Below are positions 11,097 to 23,664 of a stretch of DNA of 64,000 nucleotides, piece after piece. The notes beneath the pieces are model-generated. The model had not been told where the DNA came from. It worked only from the letters and a program-made list of their open reading frames with translations, and did no database searches. Made by a program: the position numbers and the translations under genes. Position 1 is the stretch's first letter, and each line of letters starts with the position of its first letter. The stretch is from Abelmoschus esculentus (taxonomy: Eukaryota > Streptophyta > Magnoliopsida > Malvales > Malvaceae), in NCBI GenBank assembly GCA_035048815.1, contig JAUCBN010000055.1, forward strand, positions 10,138,501 through 10,202,500, read 5' to 3'.

Positions 11097-12567
11097 TTAG
11101 TTGTTTGCCAACCTTTTCTTTGATTCTTGGAGAATATCTTGAATCAACTCTGTAATATTACAGTAGGAAGATCCTCCATTTTCAACAGCTTGTTTTGCTT
11201 TCACTCCAAGCTCTGTAGCTCGTCTTCTTCTCTCCAATCCTTCATTTCCTTCATCCATCAGTTGCTGTATGGCACTTGTAACATTTTCCTTCTTCAACAT
11301 GAACGCAGATTTCTCATCTCCAAACATGGTAGGTTTATCAGCCCCAAGGCTGACTCCAATTCTCAGTATCTGTACAGCAAGCTTCTCGTTGCAAAACTGA
11401 TCTCCAATGTTCGGCAATGTTATCAATGGGAGACCGAAAGAAATGCCTTCGATCGTCGAATTCCATCCGCAATGAGTTAGGAAGCCTCCGATTGCAGGGT
11501 GTGACAGAATGAGTACTTGAGGAGCCCATCCCTTGATTACAAGACCTCTTCCTTTTGTTCTTTCTATGAATCCGTCATTTTCGATCCATGTCTCGACTTC
11601 CTTCCATGTCGTGTTATTGCCTCTTAAAACCCAAATGAATGGCTTCTTTGATGCCTCCAAGCCCATTCCCAACTCTATCAGTTCCGGAGACTTTAGGGTG
11701 CTGATGCTTCCTAGGGAAGCATAGATGACAGAGTTGGTTTCTTGAGAATCAAGCCACCTCAGACAGAGTTGCTCATCGATTGAACCTTTGTTACCTCGTT
11801 CAGCCTTATCTAATTCGTCTTTGTGGCTTAGAGAAACTGGACCAATGCACCAAGCTTTCCTTACCTTTCGATACTCTTCGACGTAAGCCGGTTCGAGCTC
11901 TTCGAAAGTATTTATGACAGCCCCATATGATGCTAGGTCAGCTTCGATCACTGGTTTGAAGATATCCTTCCATGGTTCAACGGGGGTCAGCGGGAGCTGG
12001 ACTTTGGTCAGCTCGACCTTGTCCGGCAAGCCTGGAACCGTGAAGTATTCGTATTCTGATTTTAACTCCTCGATGATGTTCGAGGAGTTTACATTGTGCG
12101 AACAGAGAAGAGCGAAACAACAAAATCCATGGAACGATATCCTCGGAACATGAAACTTGTTAGCAATGTTGAGGGTAGAGGGACATATCCGAAATAATAC
12201 AATCCGGACGTGGCCTTAGCTCCGCAAATAATCGCTCCGCCGAACCTTCCATCATGTTTATGGCGGCGTAGAACTTGACGAAGTCCTCTTTCAAATACAA
12301 CATGTCAGCATTCTCAACCCCATCCGGCAGTCCTACTTCTTTTCCGGGAAACTCAAGCTGCAGTAAACGGATTTGGAGCCCTGATTCGACCGCTCGTGCA
12401 ATCGACCTCTCAACTCTGCCTGCATTAAGCGGCGTTGTAACAATCGTAACAATCACACCGCGCTGTGCCAATAGTCGACCAATGTCGACCATGGGGATCA
12501 AGTGTCCCTGAGCCATGAACGGGAACAACACGAAATGAAGGTGTTCGGATATGGAAATGGAACCCAT
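11097..12567 (-). pseudogene. UDP-glycosyltransferase, UGT73C-like, one frameshift
   Basis: Intronless family-1 glycosyltransferase, which would transfer glucose from UDP-glucose to a small lipophilic acceptor in the cytosol. The N-terminal half opens MGSISISEHLHFVLFPFMAQ; its GHLIPM loop carries the likely catalytic His. The C-terminal half has a full PSPG box, from WAPQVLILSHPAIGGF through HCGWNSTIEG to the D-Q ending (GDQFCNEK). The halves lie in different frames. After IISDM (about 12185) only 16 bases precede IANKFHVPRISFHGF, where the family has 21, so a net 5-base loss shifts the frame and gives a stop a few codons later. Otherwise the gene is full length (about 490 residues) and clean. 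The ATG at 12567 is preferred over the in-frame ATG at 12618, which overlaps the TATA box. The UGT73C group acts on flavonoids, brassinosteroids, cytokinins or triterpenes; the substrate cannot be told. Confidence 0.88.
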
Positions 12568-12617
12568 AGGAATAGTAGTAGGAAGTGAATTGTGAACAAT
12601 AGTGTGCCAAAATCTCA

Positions 12618-12625
12618 TATATATA
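12618..12625 (-). promoter_or_regulatory. TATA box of the UGT gene
   Basis: TATATATA about 50 bases upstream of the preferred ATG at 12567. It argues against the in-frame ATG at 12618 being the translated start. Confidence 0.45.
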
Positions 12626-12654
12626 CACCGAAGTTACGATCATATGATTTGGGC

Positions 12655-14375
12655 AACTGCTGATATAGGGATGATAATAATACACGTCTTCCCGATCCGA
12701 CTCGTTTAAAGTAGATTTTTTAATATTAAAACCGGCTTTTAGGGTGAGGTAGGGAGGGTGAATATTTAGAATTTTTTAAGTCGGATTTAAAGTTTAAAAT
12801 ATCTGACCCGATCTGATATATATTTAATATTTAATATATAATATTTTTATTTTTTTAATTGGATCAATTTTGATTGATTTTTTTATTTAAAAAAGCGAGA
12901 ACAAATCAGAGACGTGTTAGATTTTTTGTAATATCACGTCAAGTCAGATCGAGATAGAATATATTAAAAACCGGTCTAGATAGATTTAAGTATACTAATC
13001 AAAATCGAGACAATTAAAAATCCGCCCCACCACGTCCTCGTCCCCAGCCGATGATGCAAGAGCATACATAAGCGTATTGTCTTGTTATGTGAGGAGATGT
13101 GGTCTGCACGAAAGAGCAGAACTGTGTGGACTGTTTAAGTAGACTCCATTTCAGACAGGATATGACCAGTGGTCCTGTGTATGTCACTGTTACTTGGTGT
13201 GCACTCTACGGAAGATTCTAACCTGATTTTATTCGATTAATATTATTATTGATATTATATATGAAAGAATGTAAGATCAAATATACTTAAAATTTTAATA
13301 TTTATATATATATATCAAAAAAAAATTATATAAGGATTACATATATATATGTATTTTATAGGTTAGATGCTATGTTATTTAAAATATATTATCATATGCA
13401 TATGACATGTTATCATTGTTAGATTTCTAACGGTTCAATTATTATGGTAGTTGAAAAATAAGCTATTTGTCAAAAAGATATAGGTTAAGGGCTAAATTTA
13501 TCCCAAAAAATAGAAAAAGGACCAAAACGATAAAAATTATAAACGTTAAAGGTTAAAATTATCTTTATGCCTATTCAAAAAATAAATTTAAATAATAATT
13601 ATTAATTTGTAGATTATTACTTTAATTTTAACTTGCTATTTTGGTGTATTTGTAGATTGTAAGTTTAAAATTTAGACTTTAAAAATATTTTATACACTCT
13701 TTTGATATTTTTTTAGTTAAATTTATTAATTTATATTAACATTAAACCCCGTATAATATTATTAAATTTTACTTTTAGTTAGAAATAAAATAAATTTTTT
13801 AGTGAGCTTAACGAGCAACAAGTCAAGTTTAACGAGCACGAGTTGAGTACAATTTTAACGAGTTTAACGAGCAATAAAATATTTTAACGAGCACGAGTTG
13901 AGTACAATTTTAACGATTTTAATGAGTAACAAGTCGAATTGAGTAACAATTTTTTAACGAGTACGAATTAAACATTGTTTAATTCACTACCGATTCCCTC
14001 GATAAACACCCCCTACATCCTCCTATATGAATTACGTAGATGAAGCTAAGCCTTCAACATTGCAAGGGTGGATGAAGCAGTTGCATTTATATGTTTTCAA
14101 ACTCAAGTGTAATTCAGTGTTTGATTTCTTTATAATTACACTCTTATATAATTAATAAAAATATATATTATAATTAGATATCCAAAGAGGTCCCTAAAAA
14201 GATTTCATATTGTCATGGAGTAACTTCTTGATCTTAGTTTCTCAAGTACCCTTGGTTTGAGTTTAGTTGAGAAAACAATTTATATATATTTCGATCGAAT
14301 CGTTCAAAGATAACGATTTTACCTACTCGTGGAGTTAAAAATTTAACTAAGGTCGGACGGTCGGAAGGGTCTTGC
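12655..14375. other. Intergenic DNA with old hAT-like and tandem repeats
   Basis: No gene is seen. A degraded hAT-like repeat lies around 12660-13045: it starts TAGGGATGATAA and contains a phrase close to TCGAGATAAAATATATTAAA that also occurs at 34760. A degenerate tandem repeat is at 13795-13965. The remainder is AT-rich. Confidence 0.4.
13795..13965. repeat. Degenerate TTTAACGAG tandem repeat
   Basis: The phrase TTTAACGAGCACGAGTTGAG with TACAATTTTAACGA recurs in degenerate form across this block. The flanking sequence just upstream resembles that at 24100-24260, so the two belong to one dispersed family. Confidence 0.5.
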
Positions 14376-14957
14376 ATTGAAAATGGGGGAATTTTTTTTT
14401 ATTAAATCAGTACTCAAGCAATTCCTATCTATGTCATGTAATGTTTCTTACTACCAATCTTTTTCTGTCGAGAACTGAAAAATATTTATCGTCGTTTCTA
14501 GTGAAAGAATGATGGTTAAAAATGGGTATCCATTGAATTACTTAGCACTCTCTTTATTTGCCTAAGACATAAGATGGTATGAGATTCGGCAAAATTCAAC
14601 AGTATAATTTTAGCTACAAGAATGAAATATTATCTCAATTTCTAACAGTCTTCTCGCAAGAGTTCTAAAATATCGTTATTTTTCATTATTATCTTTCATG
14701 GAATCTAACTTAGGTGATAACCTATCTTATACTTAAGAGTATTTAGTGTGCAAAAGGGTTGTTGGGAAAAGAAATAGGTTGGAGAGTTAGGAATGGACAA
14801 TCGATTAATATTTGATCCGAGATATGAATTACATGAGAGGGGATGACAGAATTCATTCTAGTACTACCATTGCTAATTTTACAACGGTTTCAGAATTAAT
14901 TCATCAGGACTTAAATAGCTGGAATGAAAATGTTGTTGGAATAATTTTTCATCTTTG

Positions 14958-17320
14958 TATACAACTAGGGATGTAAAAACAGTTACTCGGATGGGTTTCA
15001 GGTCGGGTAAAATCGGATACAGATCATTTCAGGTTGATTTGATGTTTTGACTCAATTTGGGTCGGGTGCAGGTCCTTTTCAGGTCGGGTTCATTTCAAGT
15101 CGGTTTTATTTCAGGTCCAAATAAATTGGGTTTTAAATTAATATTAATTAAAATTATTAAGTTTGAGTTTGGTACAAATAAGTAATTAAGTAAATAACCG
15201 ATAAACTTTGGGCTGAATGGTTGATCATTCATTTCGAATTAATTATTTAATATCTAACGTCTTTAACTATCATGAATCCACTAAAAATAAATATTACACA
15301 CTAGACTAAAAAATATCATCAAATGATTCATATATTAAAAATTGGGTTAAATAATAAAAATTAATACGGAATAAATATTGGACTAAAAAGAATAAAGTTT
15401 TAAATTAAAAATGATAAACATTAATAAAATAAAATATTATCTTATTAAAAACACTAAACTAAATTAGAAAAATAAATAATAATCAATTTGAAATAAAAAT
15501 AAAGTTGTAAAGACTAAATTGTAAAATTTATAAATTAATAATAATTAAATTTAGTAAAAAAATTGATTTTAATGTATCTTAATACATTATAATTTATACC
15601 TATAAAATATAGTTTAATACATTTAAAAAATGAAAATATAAAATTTATACTATATATAAATATACATTAATATATACTATGTATATAATATAATTTAATA
15701 TATATATATAATATACTTATATATATTATACTTTATGTATTATATATAATATATAATAAAATTATAATATATATTATATACTTCAATATATATATGATAT
15801 AATCTACTTTAATATAATATAATATAATATATATATACTTAAATGTATACTAATGTATGTATTTAATTTATTTATAAATTAATGTATGTATATGTATTTA
15901 ATTAATGTATGTATATTATTAATTCTTTAAGCCCAACATTAATTCCCTAAGCCTAAATCTCTAAACTAGTTCTCTAAGACCAATTATTCAATCACTAATC
16001 TAATTCCCTATGCTCAAATTAAAACAATTTTAAAATATAATCTGATTTTAATTAAATGGGGATTAAATCGAATAAAAAATAAAATTTAAAACTTTATTTT
16101 CGAGTGATCATAACCAAATTGAAATAATGATAAAATAAGATGTAGAGCGGCGCGAGATTCAATTTTTTAGGCACGACTTATATAAAAATATGCAGAATTT
16201 TTTACCTGACCTAAAGTAATGTCAAATGAATATCTAAATCTAATCTCTTTTTTTATATTTTTAATTGATTATATTTAATCAAAGTTTATCATTTGATTAT
16301 ATATTGTAATAATAATAGTCCACCAAAATTTACTATATATACTAATTCCCTCCAAAATTTTGTTTTTTCCTCTTTTTTATATAATAATCAAAATTTATTT
16401 TTAATTCTCTCCAAAACTTTTTACACTAAAAGTAAATCTCAAACTTAAAAAAATGGCTTATTTCCCTCCAAAATTTTGACTTTTCACTCATTTTTTTATC
16501 AATTGTCTTTTTCTATTTTTTTATCAATTGTTTTGGTTTAATTTAATTGAGTCATAATTTAGATTAATTTAATAAAAATTTATATTTAATTTTAGAATTT
16601 TTTTTAATTATGTTTGTAATTTATGTTTTTATATTTTAATTTAGCTTAATTAATCATAAGTTTTAATTTAACTTAATCAAATATTAATTTAAAATTATAA
16701 TTTTAATGAAATATTAATTTAAAATTATAATTAAAAATTAAATACATTAAAACTAAATAAAATAGTAAATAGATTAATTTAATTAAATATGTAATATTAA
16801 ATTTAAATATTAATCCTTAAATTAATTCTCATGTCTAATTCTATTTTTAAGCCTAATTTTATTTATCAATATTTTAAATTTATTAAATTATAGATATACT
16901 TAATTATATGTCATGTAAATATTAAGTCTTGTTAATATTAGTTTAGGTCAATAACAAGTCGGGTTATTTATCAGGTCGGGTTCAAAACAAGTCGGGTTAT
17001 TTATCAGGTCTCGGATCGATTCAGTCGGGTAATATCGGTTATCTGCCAGGTCAGACTCGTGTTCGGGTTCATTTCAGTCGGATGCATGTCGGGTTTCGGG
17101 TCCACAATAACAGGTTGAAATCGGGTTCAGATAATTCTCGGTCGGATACAGTTCGGGTTCGGTTACTAAAGTAACATATTCAAATCGGGTTCGGGTCAAC
17201 AACAGTCGGATACAAATCAGGTTCGAGTCATTATATCCCCAGGTCAAACCAGGTTCTAACTCGAATAGATTTCAGTCGAGTTTTCAGGTCGGATCAACTT
17301 TTTACATCCTTATATACAAC
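14958..17320. mobile_element. hAT-like non-autonomous transposon, 8-bp target duplication
   Basis: The element is 14966-17312 (2347 bp). Ends are TAGGGATGTAAAAAC and the inverse of TAAGGATGTAAAAAG. The 8-bp direct repeat TATACAAC flanks it perfectly at 14958-14965 and 17313-17320. An 8-bp duplication and a TAGGG-type terminus fit the hAT superfamily. Both subterminal regions (about 14985-15115 and 16960-17290) are packed with short TCGGGT/CAGGTCGGGT motifs, in hAT elements the usual place for transposase binding sites. The interior is extremely AT-rich (long TA runs at 15640-15860) and has no transposase, so it would need help in trans. Confidence 0.82.
16960..17295. repeat. Subterminal TCGGGT motif cluster of the hAT-like element
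   Basis: More than a dozen copies of TCGGGT, TCGGAT or TCGAGT spaced about 10-25 bases apart, matching a shorter cluster at 14985-15115 at the other end. This density contrasts sharply with the AT-rich core. Confidence 0.7.
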
Positions 17321-17874
17321 TTCCCAATTATCCGAAAAGTAACTTGCGAACATAAAAAATTAATAAATCAAGTAAATATCCGGTAAAAAGTAGATATAAT
17401 TTATTATGCGGTGAAAATACCTATTCTATGAATTGAAATTCCCAAAATCACCAATTATCAACAAAAGTCTTTGACAAACTTATACAATAGTTGTTCAAAA
17501 ATAATACAATAGAAGATTATCGATGTCTTTGGATTGTTATCTCTACTCAGAAGCTCATGAGTCTAACTACCATATTTTCTATAAATGCTCCTTTGCCTTG
17601 CAAGTTTTCTATGCTCTCCATATTAATATTTTAAATGTACTTGTGGATCAATAATATTTGTAATGATTAAGTAATTTATTCGAGAGCCTGACTCAAAAAA
17701 ATTGCATTTATTAAATGCGACAATATAGGCTCTTTAGACCTTTCGAAATAAAAAATTACATAAGAATAAAGTTCAATCTCATAATGAATTAGACTAGTTC
17801 ATTTGAAACTATTTAACTGAATTCTATGCTACAAATACACATGAAGTTACGGAATTAATCACAGAGAACACGTC

Positions 17875-18290
17875 AAGCTAGATGGACTCCTCCCCCTATC
17901 AGTTACTTTAAAATTAATTTTGATGTCAGTTTTAATGTTAATTCAAGAACCTCAATTGCAGGGATTGTTATCAAAATTTCAGAGAGAGACTTATTATAGC
18001 AACAAACACTTACCCAAGTTGATTTATCTCAAGTCCGAAAATTATTAAAGTCATGGCATGTGATTTAACATTGGTGTTTTCCCGAGACCTTGGTTTTAAA
18101 AGAAACGTTGTTAAAAGAGACTCGATTAATGTCATCAACAAAATAAATAGTCTTGCAATTAATTTCTCAGAAACATTTGGATTAATTAAAAATATCAAAA
18201 AAATGATTTTGAAAAAAATATACCCATACTCGACATCATCAGAACAAAGCGACACATATGTTGACAAAAAAAGGAAGTTGCTTTAATTTT
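17875..18290 (+). pseudogene. LINE RNase H-like domain, broken
   Basis: Reads WTPPPISYFKINFDVSFN, then SIAGIVIKISERDLL, the start of the RVT_3-type RNase H domain of plant LINEs. A stop and a frameshift follow, after which MACDLTLVFSRDLGFKR, VVKRDSINVINKINS and an NFSETFGLI tail continue the domain to about 18284. It belongs to the split LINE above. Confidence 0.75.
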
Positions 18291-18710
18291 TTAAAAAAAA
18301 AATTGAATCGAAGAAGCACCGACGATTATGGAATGCATTATCCAGTCAGATCGGAGGTGGTTCACTTCAAATAATCTTGGAAATAATTGTTGAAGGAATA
18401 ATTTTTTAAAAGCTTAATCAAAACAAATACTCAATCCTATAACAAATTTGATTTCTCTCACCATCATTTATATGTCATTGATTTATCCTGTTTTTGGCTC
18501 AGAGGATTGTTTTAAGATGATGGTCGCTGGTAGTGTTGAAGAAGATTTAGTCTTAGCTTGATTTTTCCACTTCTTTATTTTACTTTCTTGCTTTTGTCCT
18601 TTTGTATGATTTTGTGTTTTTCAGTTTTGTTTTGGACGCTTGGTGAGACTCTTTTATAACCTTCTTCATTAATAATATTAAACCAACATCAACATTCTTC
18701 TAAAAAAAAA

Positions 18711-19602
18711 TATTAGTTAAAGTAGTATTTTTTATCAAAAGAATCGACTTAAAAAATAATTTAATTATAAATAGATAGATTTAATTAAATTTTTTACTTC
18801 GTAAATTATATTATACAATATTAACATCATGATCTAACAGTTAACAATGATGATACAACGGTACATACAAGATGATGATGTAATAGAAAAGCTGAATTAA
18901 TTTTTAACCAAATCTAAATATATAATTAATTATTTGTCAAATTCAAAAAATTATATATTAAATTAATATTTGATGTAAAAAAATAAAAAATATTTTTTTG
19001 AAAACATATCAAAAGATATCAGTAGGCTTAATATTTTCAAATAGTGTATAATATTTTTAAATTTTATTTTTTATATATATAATTTCTGATATTTTAATTT
19101 TATCCTTTTTACTAAATTTTGTAATTCATTATAGTGTTTTTATTTTTTTAAATATCTAAATATTTTAAAAAATTTAATTTAAAATTAAGTTATTGAAATT
19201 TCAATTAAAATCACAAACTACCACATCAATACCATTAACTATCACATCAATCCTAATAATTTCTGATGTAATAGGATTGTTCAACTTACTAACCAATCCA
19301 ATCGAACCAGGTCCGGTTTCTTTAACATCACTAAGAAGATCCAATTATAAAATAACATACTATATAACAGTTGAGCTTTCTTAAATAACCTGTTGAACTG
19401 AAACACAGAGTGAAACAAAAAGTTTTACCCAAAACACACTTTTGTTCATAATGTCACATGCATGATGCATGTCCAAAAATTTAGCCAAATTCGAGCACTT
19501 TTGTTCATAATGTCACAAACATGCATGTCTGAAAATTTAGCCAAATTCGAGAGAGGGACAGTACTAACCGTTACCGATCGACATGAAGATAGGTAAACAT
19601 GC
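18711..19602. other. Intergenic DNA
   Basis: AT-rich sequence; no gene recognised. A short imperfect direct repeat (CTTTTGTTCATAATGTCACA) occurs at about 19439 and 19499, just downstream of the GluRS stop codon and probably in its 3' UTR. Confidence 0.45.
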
Positions 19603-22600
19603 TTACTTTGACACACTTTGCTGCCTACCATCAGGAATTGCAAACAAAACCACAGGCTTTGAAGGCCTAATGAAGGGCACATCACATCTGTAGTACCCTT
19701 TCCTCTCTAGCTGCAATATCTCTCCCTGCTTTAAATTGCGCATGTTAGAATCTCCGACGGCTGTGATCTCCTTTTTCGTGCATGGATTCAACACATCTAG
19801 GAAATCCTCTCCTTCCTCAAGCTGCATTCACAAAAGAGAAATATAAAGCCACAACACACTTTGTACCAATCCTCACATGGAAAACCATCAAAAAATAACA
19901 TAATCAGGAGTAGATACTCAAAAAGTGGTTTCAGGTTCAACTTGTAGAGTGTAATTGGCAACAGATAACAATGAAAGAGATAACCCTCAGATACATGGAA
20001 AAACTTTTTAAAAAGTTGAATTAAACCATAATAGATATATATCAGTTTCCGGCTCTTTCACCCGACTGCAAGTAACATATAAAAATAGTTATATATGCAT
20101 GAGTGGCATGCATAAACATTGACATCTATGGTTTTTCGGCATAGAAATTGTAGAGAAACTAGCATAGAACAATATTCTGGTATTTAGCTTGCGCAGATCT
20201 TATGTTATATGAACAGATTGGACTCTCCTTTAAAACTAAAATTTTGGATTCGTAGACCATGTTAAAATGATATCAAAGTAGGGTATGGATATTCGAACAC
20301 ATGCATAGCATTAACTCAATAGCTAAAAAATATGCTTTATTCTCTACAATCACTGTCTCATGTTATTGAGTAAAATTAAATTTGGGCTTGTAAACTTTCT
20401 CTAACATATTTAAAGGAGTATTGGAGTATTGGACTTAGATTCTAATGTGATTCTATGTAATGTAAGTGCAAAATAATTATACAAAAACACAAAGTTACAC
20501 ACAAAACGGTCTAGATTTAAGTTAACAGTAAGTTGATACCTTCTTCTTTGTTATTAGATAGTCAAACTCCATCAAGGAAAGGTTAACCAGTTCGTCTGTT
20601 TCTGCTAGCCAAGTGAGCTTCAACTTTGTTGTTTTGACAGATCCTTCAAGATGCAAAACCCCTACTAACTGGGTTATGTTTCCGTCCTGATCCTTGATGA
20701 TTTCTTTCACAATCGCATTTCCCCAATCCATCAAGGTTACTTCCTCGTCCACAGATATGCACTCTGCATCAGCATAGTCTAACCATATCCTCTTTGTGAA
20801 TGTTGTTGCCTTCTCTCCAGCACCTTCATATTTCTTATGCCTGGGGATAATGCGAACAAATGGCTTATCGGGACAATTAGTCAGGGTCAATAACAAACGC
20901 CGTTCTTCAATGACTGCTGTATGCCTAGGACAAACAGGATCAATGATCTTCTTATTGATGGTCCAAAGTTTGTCCCATTCCATAAGATTGAGATTTTTTG
21001 ATGCCCCCTGAAACAAAAAGATGAAAAATCAATACTCCGTGGAAACAGAGCCCATATTCTAAAACAAACTATGACATTCCAATGAACATTCAGTCACACA
21101 ATGAGAATGAAACTATTAAGAGAAAGAATGCAGATACTAAATAGTATGAGAAGATGAAACAACTGTATCAAACGGCAGCCTAAGCTAGCATATAACCAGG
21201 AAATAATCAAACAAAAATTTATTTCAGTTCAAGAGATCAGCCATGCAAACTTACTTGTTCCACAATAAATTGTATCAAGGCCTCGATTTTTAGACCTCGG
21301 CGAACAATTCCTTGGACAGTTGGGAAACGAGGATCATCCCATCCATCTACTTTACCATTTTGCACAAACCAGAGTAGCTTTCGCTTGCTGAGAAGAGTGT
21401 AAACCATGTTCAATCGACTAAACTCGTATATGTGTACCTTCCTCATTCCCATATCCTCTTGAATCCTATAATATTGAGCATTGCGATCATGATACTCACT
21501 AGATCTGAGTGCATGAGTTATACCTTCTTCAGCATCAACCTATGGACAAGCAAAATCATAAGTTGGGTATATCTTGTACTTGGATCCAATTCGGTGATGG
21601 GGAACTGGATTGCAGCGGTAGTACACTGGATCCCTAAGAGATTTATTTGGGTCTTGCATGTCTAACTTCCCACGAAGGCAGCATTGCAATCCCCTTTCAG
21701 AGCCAGCAATCATTTCCTTCCATAACTTCAGATTCTCCTCAACACTGTTGCTCCTACATTTTGATTCAATACCATCCATCCTTTCTTTCTGCATTTGCTC
21801 ACGTGGGGTATCATCCACATAGGCTTTCCCTTCACGAATCATCTTTTCAGCCAAAGCCATTAACTTTGGAAAGTAGTCTGAAGTATAGGTGATCTTTTGA
21901 TACTTGATACCCAATGTCTCAACATCTTTTATAAGATTTTCCACAAACTCATTGCTTTCTTTGGTGGGATTTGTATCATCAAACCGCAAGATGACTTCAC
22001 CTTGATATCGTTGAGCAAAGTACTGATTTAAAAGGGCTGCTTTAGAGTGACCTATGTGAAGAAAACCACTTGGTTCAGGAGCAAATCTCAATCGCACCTT
22101 TCCCATCTCAGCATTAGGAAGATCTATTTCAGCAGTAGACCGGCTACCTGCTTTAGCCTTATCAGAATTATCCCCATTCACACTCTTTACTTCTTTCGAT
22201 TTAACAGACACTGGCTTTCCCGACCCTTTTTTGGCAAGGTACAAAGCAGTAACTTCCTTCAAGGGTTCGCAGTATTCTGCAGAAATAGAATTGTACCAGC
22301 GAACAAGGTTCGGGTACTTGTTTGACTTCCTCATGCTTTCCCATCTTGGACCAGCTCCTAAACAGTATCAAATATTTCTTAGGAATTGATAAAGAACCGA
22401 AAGATTACGTTGACCAAGATGAAGTTTTAGCATGACAGTACACAAGATTGAATTTTTTATGGACTAGTCAGTTTAAACCTCTTTCGAAAAGGAAAATAAC
22501 TATAAATATACATGTAGCATCTTTTCCGGCCGATGGTAGGCAGTGACAGATGTACATGGGTGGGGAGGGGCAATCGCCCCACCCTAAAGAATTTTTTCCC

Positions 22601-23464
22601 ACTTTTGTCCCCTTATTTAAATTAAAAAATAGTTTATTTTTTAATTTGTCCCCCACTTTCAAACATTTATATTTTAGTCCCAAACCCCAAATCAGGGTTC
22701 AGTCCCAGATGGTTGGGGAATTAATAGATAAATAAGCTATAAAATGGGTACATGATAACAGGAAAAGGTCGATCTAATGAAATAGCATAAACAATATAAC
22801 AAGGATGAGCTTTGAAGTTTACCAGCAAGACCTGACCATATAGCTATGTCAGCAATGGAGAAATAATGAGAAACGAAAAATGTACGTTTCTCCAAATATA
22901 CCTCCATGTAACTGCAAGCATTCTCAAATTCTGAACCGCATGAAATGATAGGAGCATACTCCAGCCACTCGTCAATCTGGGGAAATGAATGAAAACATAT
23001 GATCATAAGGAAGCACCATAGAAACCCAAAAGAAAACTTTTTTCAATAAACCCTAAATTTGATGAAAAAAAAGGAATAGGTGCAGCGAATTAAAGAAACA
23101 TACTTGGGCAGCATGGAAAGCACTGTCACCATAGAAATTAGGAATGGGAGCTTGGCGACCAATGTAACGAAGAATTACAGAATTTCCGTACAACTTGCTC
23201 CTAATTATTGCAGATATTCAGAAATGGTTAAAATTCAAAACAAATAACTTAAACCCAAAACCCTAATTCCTAAATCCTTATATGAAATGAAAACTAAGAA
23301 GGAAGCAAAAGGAAATACCCATCTGAGAAAGACAAAGTGGTTGATGAAGCAGAGGAGGAAGTCTGAGTAGGTAAATCGATTCCCGCAATCTTAACGGCGG
23401 CGATGATGGAAAGTGGAGGATTATCCGGCGGAAAAGATAACAGCTTCAACCCCGCTTCCTCCAT
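19603..23464 (-). pseudogene. Cytosolic glutamyl-tRNA synthetase with an in-frame stop
   Basis: Charges tRNA-Glu for cytosolic translation. Six exons on the minus strand: 23319-23464, 23104-23200, 22823-22976, 21255-22357, 20540-21007 and 19603-19821, all with GT-AG introns and joining in phase to 729 codons, close to the plant family length. Residues 1-140 form a GST-like N-domain. The class I HIGH motif (GFLHIGHSKAAL) is at residues 233-236 and the KMSKS-equivalent LSKRK at 455-459, followed by the eukaryotic-type beta-barrel anticodon-binding region. Codon 405 (21540-21542) is TAG, in YDFACP-stop-VDAEEGITHAL, where homologues have Phe or Ile. The truncated product would lack LSKRK and the anticodon-binding domain and should be inactive. 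No splice choice removes the stop. All other exons are clean, so the lesion is recent, or an assembly error. Confidence 0.88.
22546..22708 (-). repeat. Dispersed repeat, copy 2 (GluRS intron 3)
   Basis: Inverted relative of 2581-2731, lying in the intron between GluRS exons 3 and 4. It shares the GGGGCAATCGCCCC-like core and the flanking AATTTAAA tracts. The class is unknown. Confidence 0.5.
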
Positions 23465-23664
23465 ATTCAAGGAAGAACAACAGCTGCAATTAATTTAAGA
23501 ACAAAAAAATAGTATAATTGTAGGAATTATCTTGAGTTTTTATAGTGTGCCGTCCATGGAGTTGAAAAAACCCTAATCTCTCTCTGTTCAACTTTTCCTT
23601 TTTAGTGGTTTCAGTCCCTCGTTTTGCTTCAATTTTATATATTTTGCTTTTTTTTAAGTTAATT

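Larger units (their letters stand above)
14376..18710 (+). mobile_element. LINE (L1-type) 3' remnant, split by a hAT-like element
   Basis: Before and after the insertion at 14966-17312 the sequence reads as the last part of a plant L1 polyprotein. It starts with the end of the RT region (FIKSVLKQFLSMSC near 14400). Next come WRVGNGQSI-like sequence (about 14780) and VSELIHQDLNSWNENVV just before the insertion. After it there is YPVKSRYNLL, a zf-RVT-like stretch (CYLYSEAHES, YKCSFALQVFYAL near 17540-17620) and an RNase H-like domain. Several stops and shifts break it. It ends with a T-rich 3' UTR and a short poly(A) at about 18701-18709, typical of LINE 3' ends. Confidence 0.75.

Noticed and set aside
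12568..12618. N-terminal extension of the UGT from ATG 12618
   Set aside because: The extra 17 residues are not UGT-like and the codon overlaps the TATA box. MGSISIS at 12567 matches normal UGT73C starts.
15640..15870. Long TA-rich tract as a matrix attachment region or origin
   Set aside because: It lies inside the hAT-like element and nothing beyond base composition supports a function.
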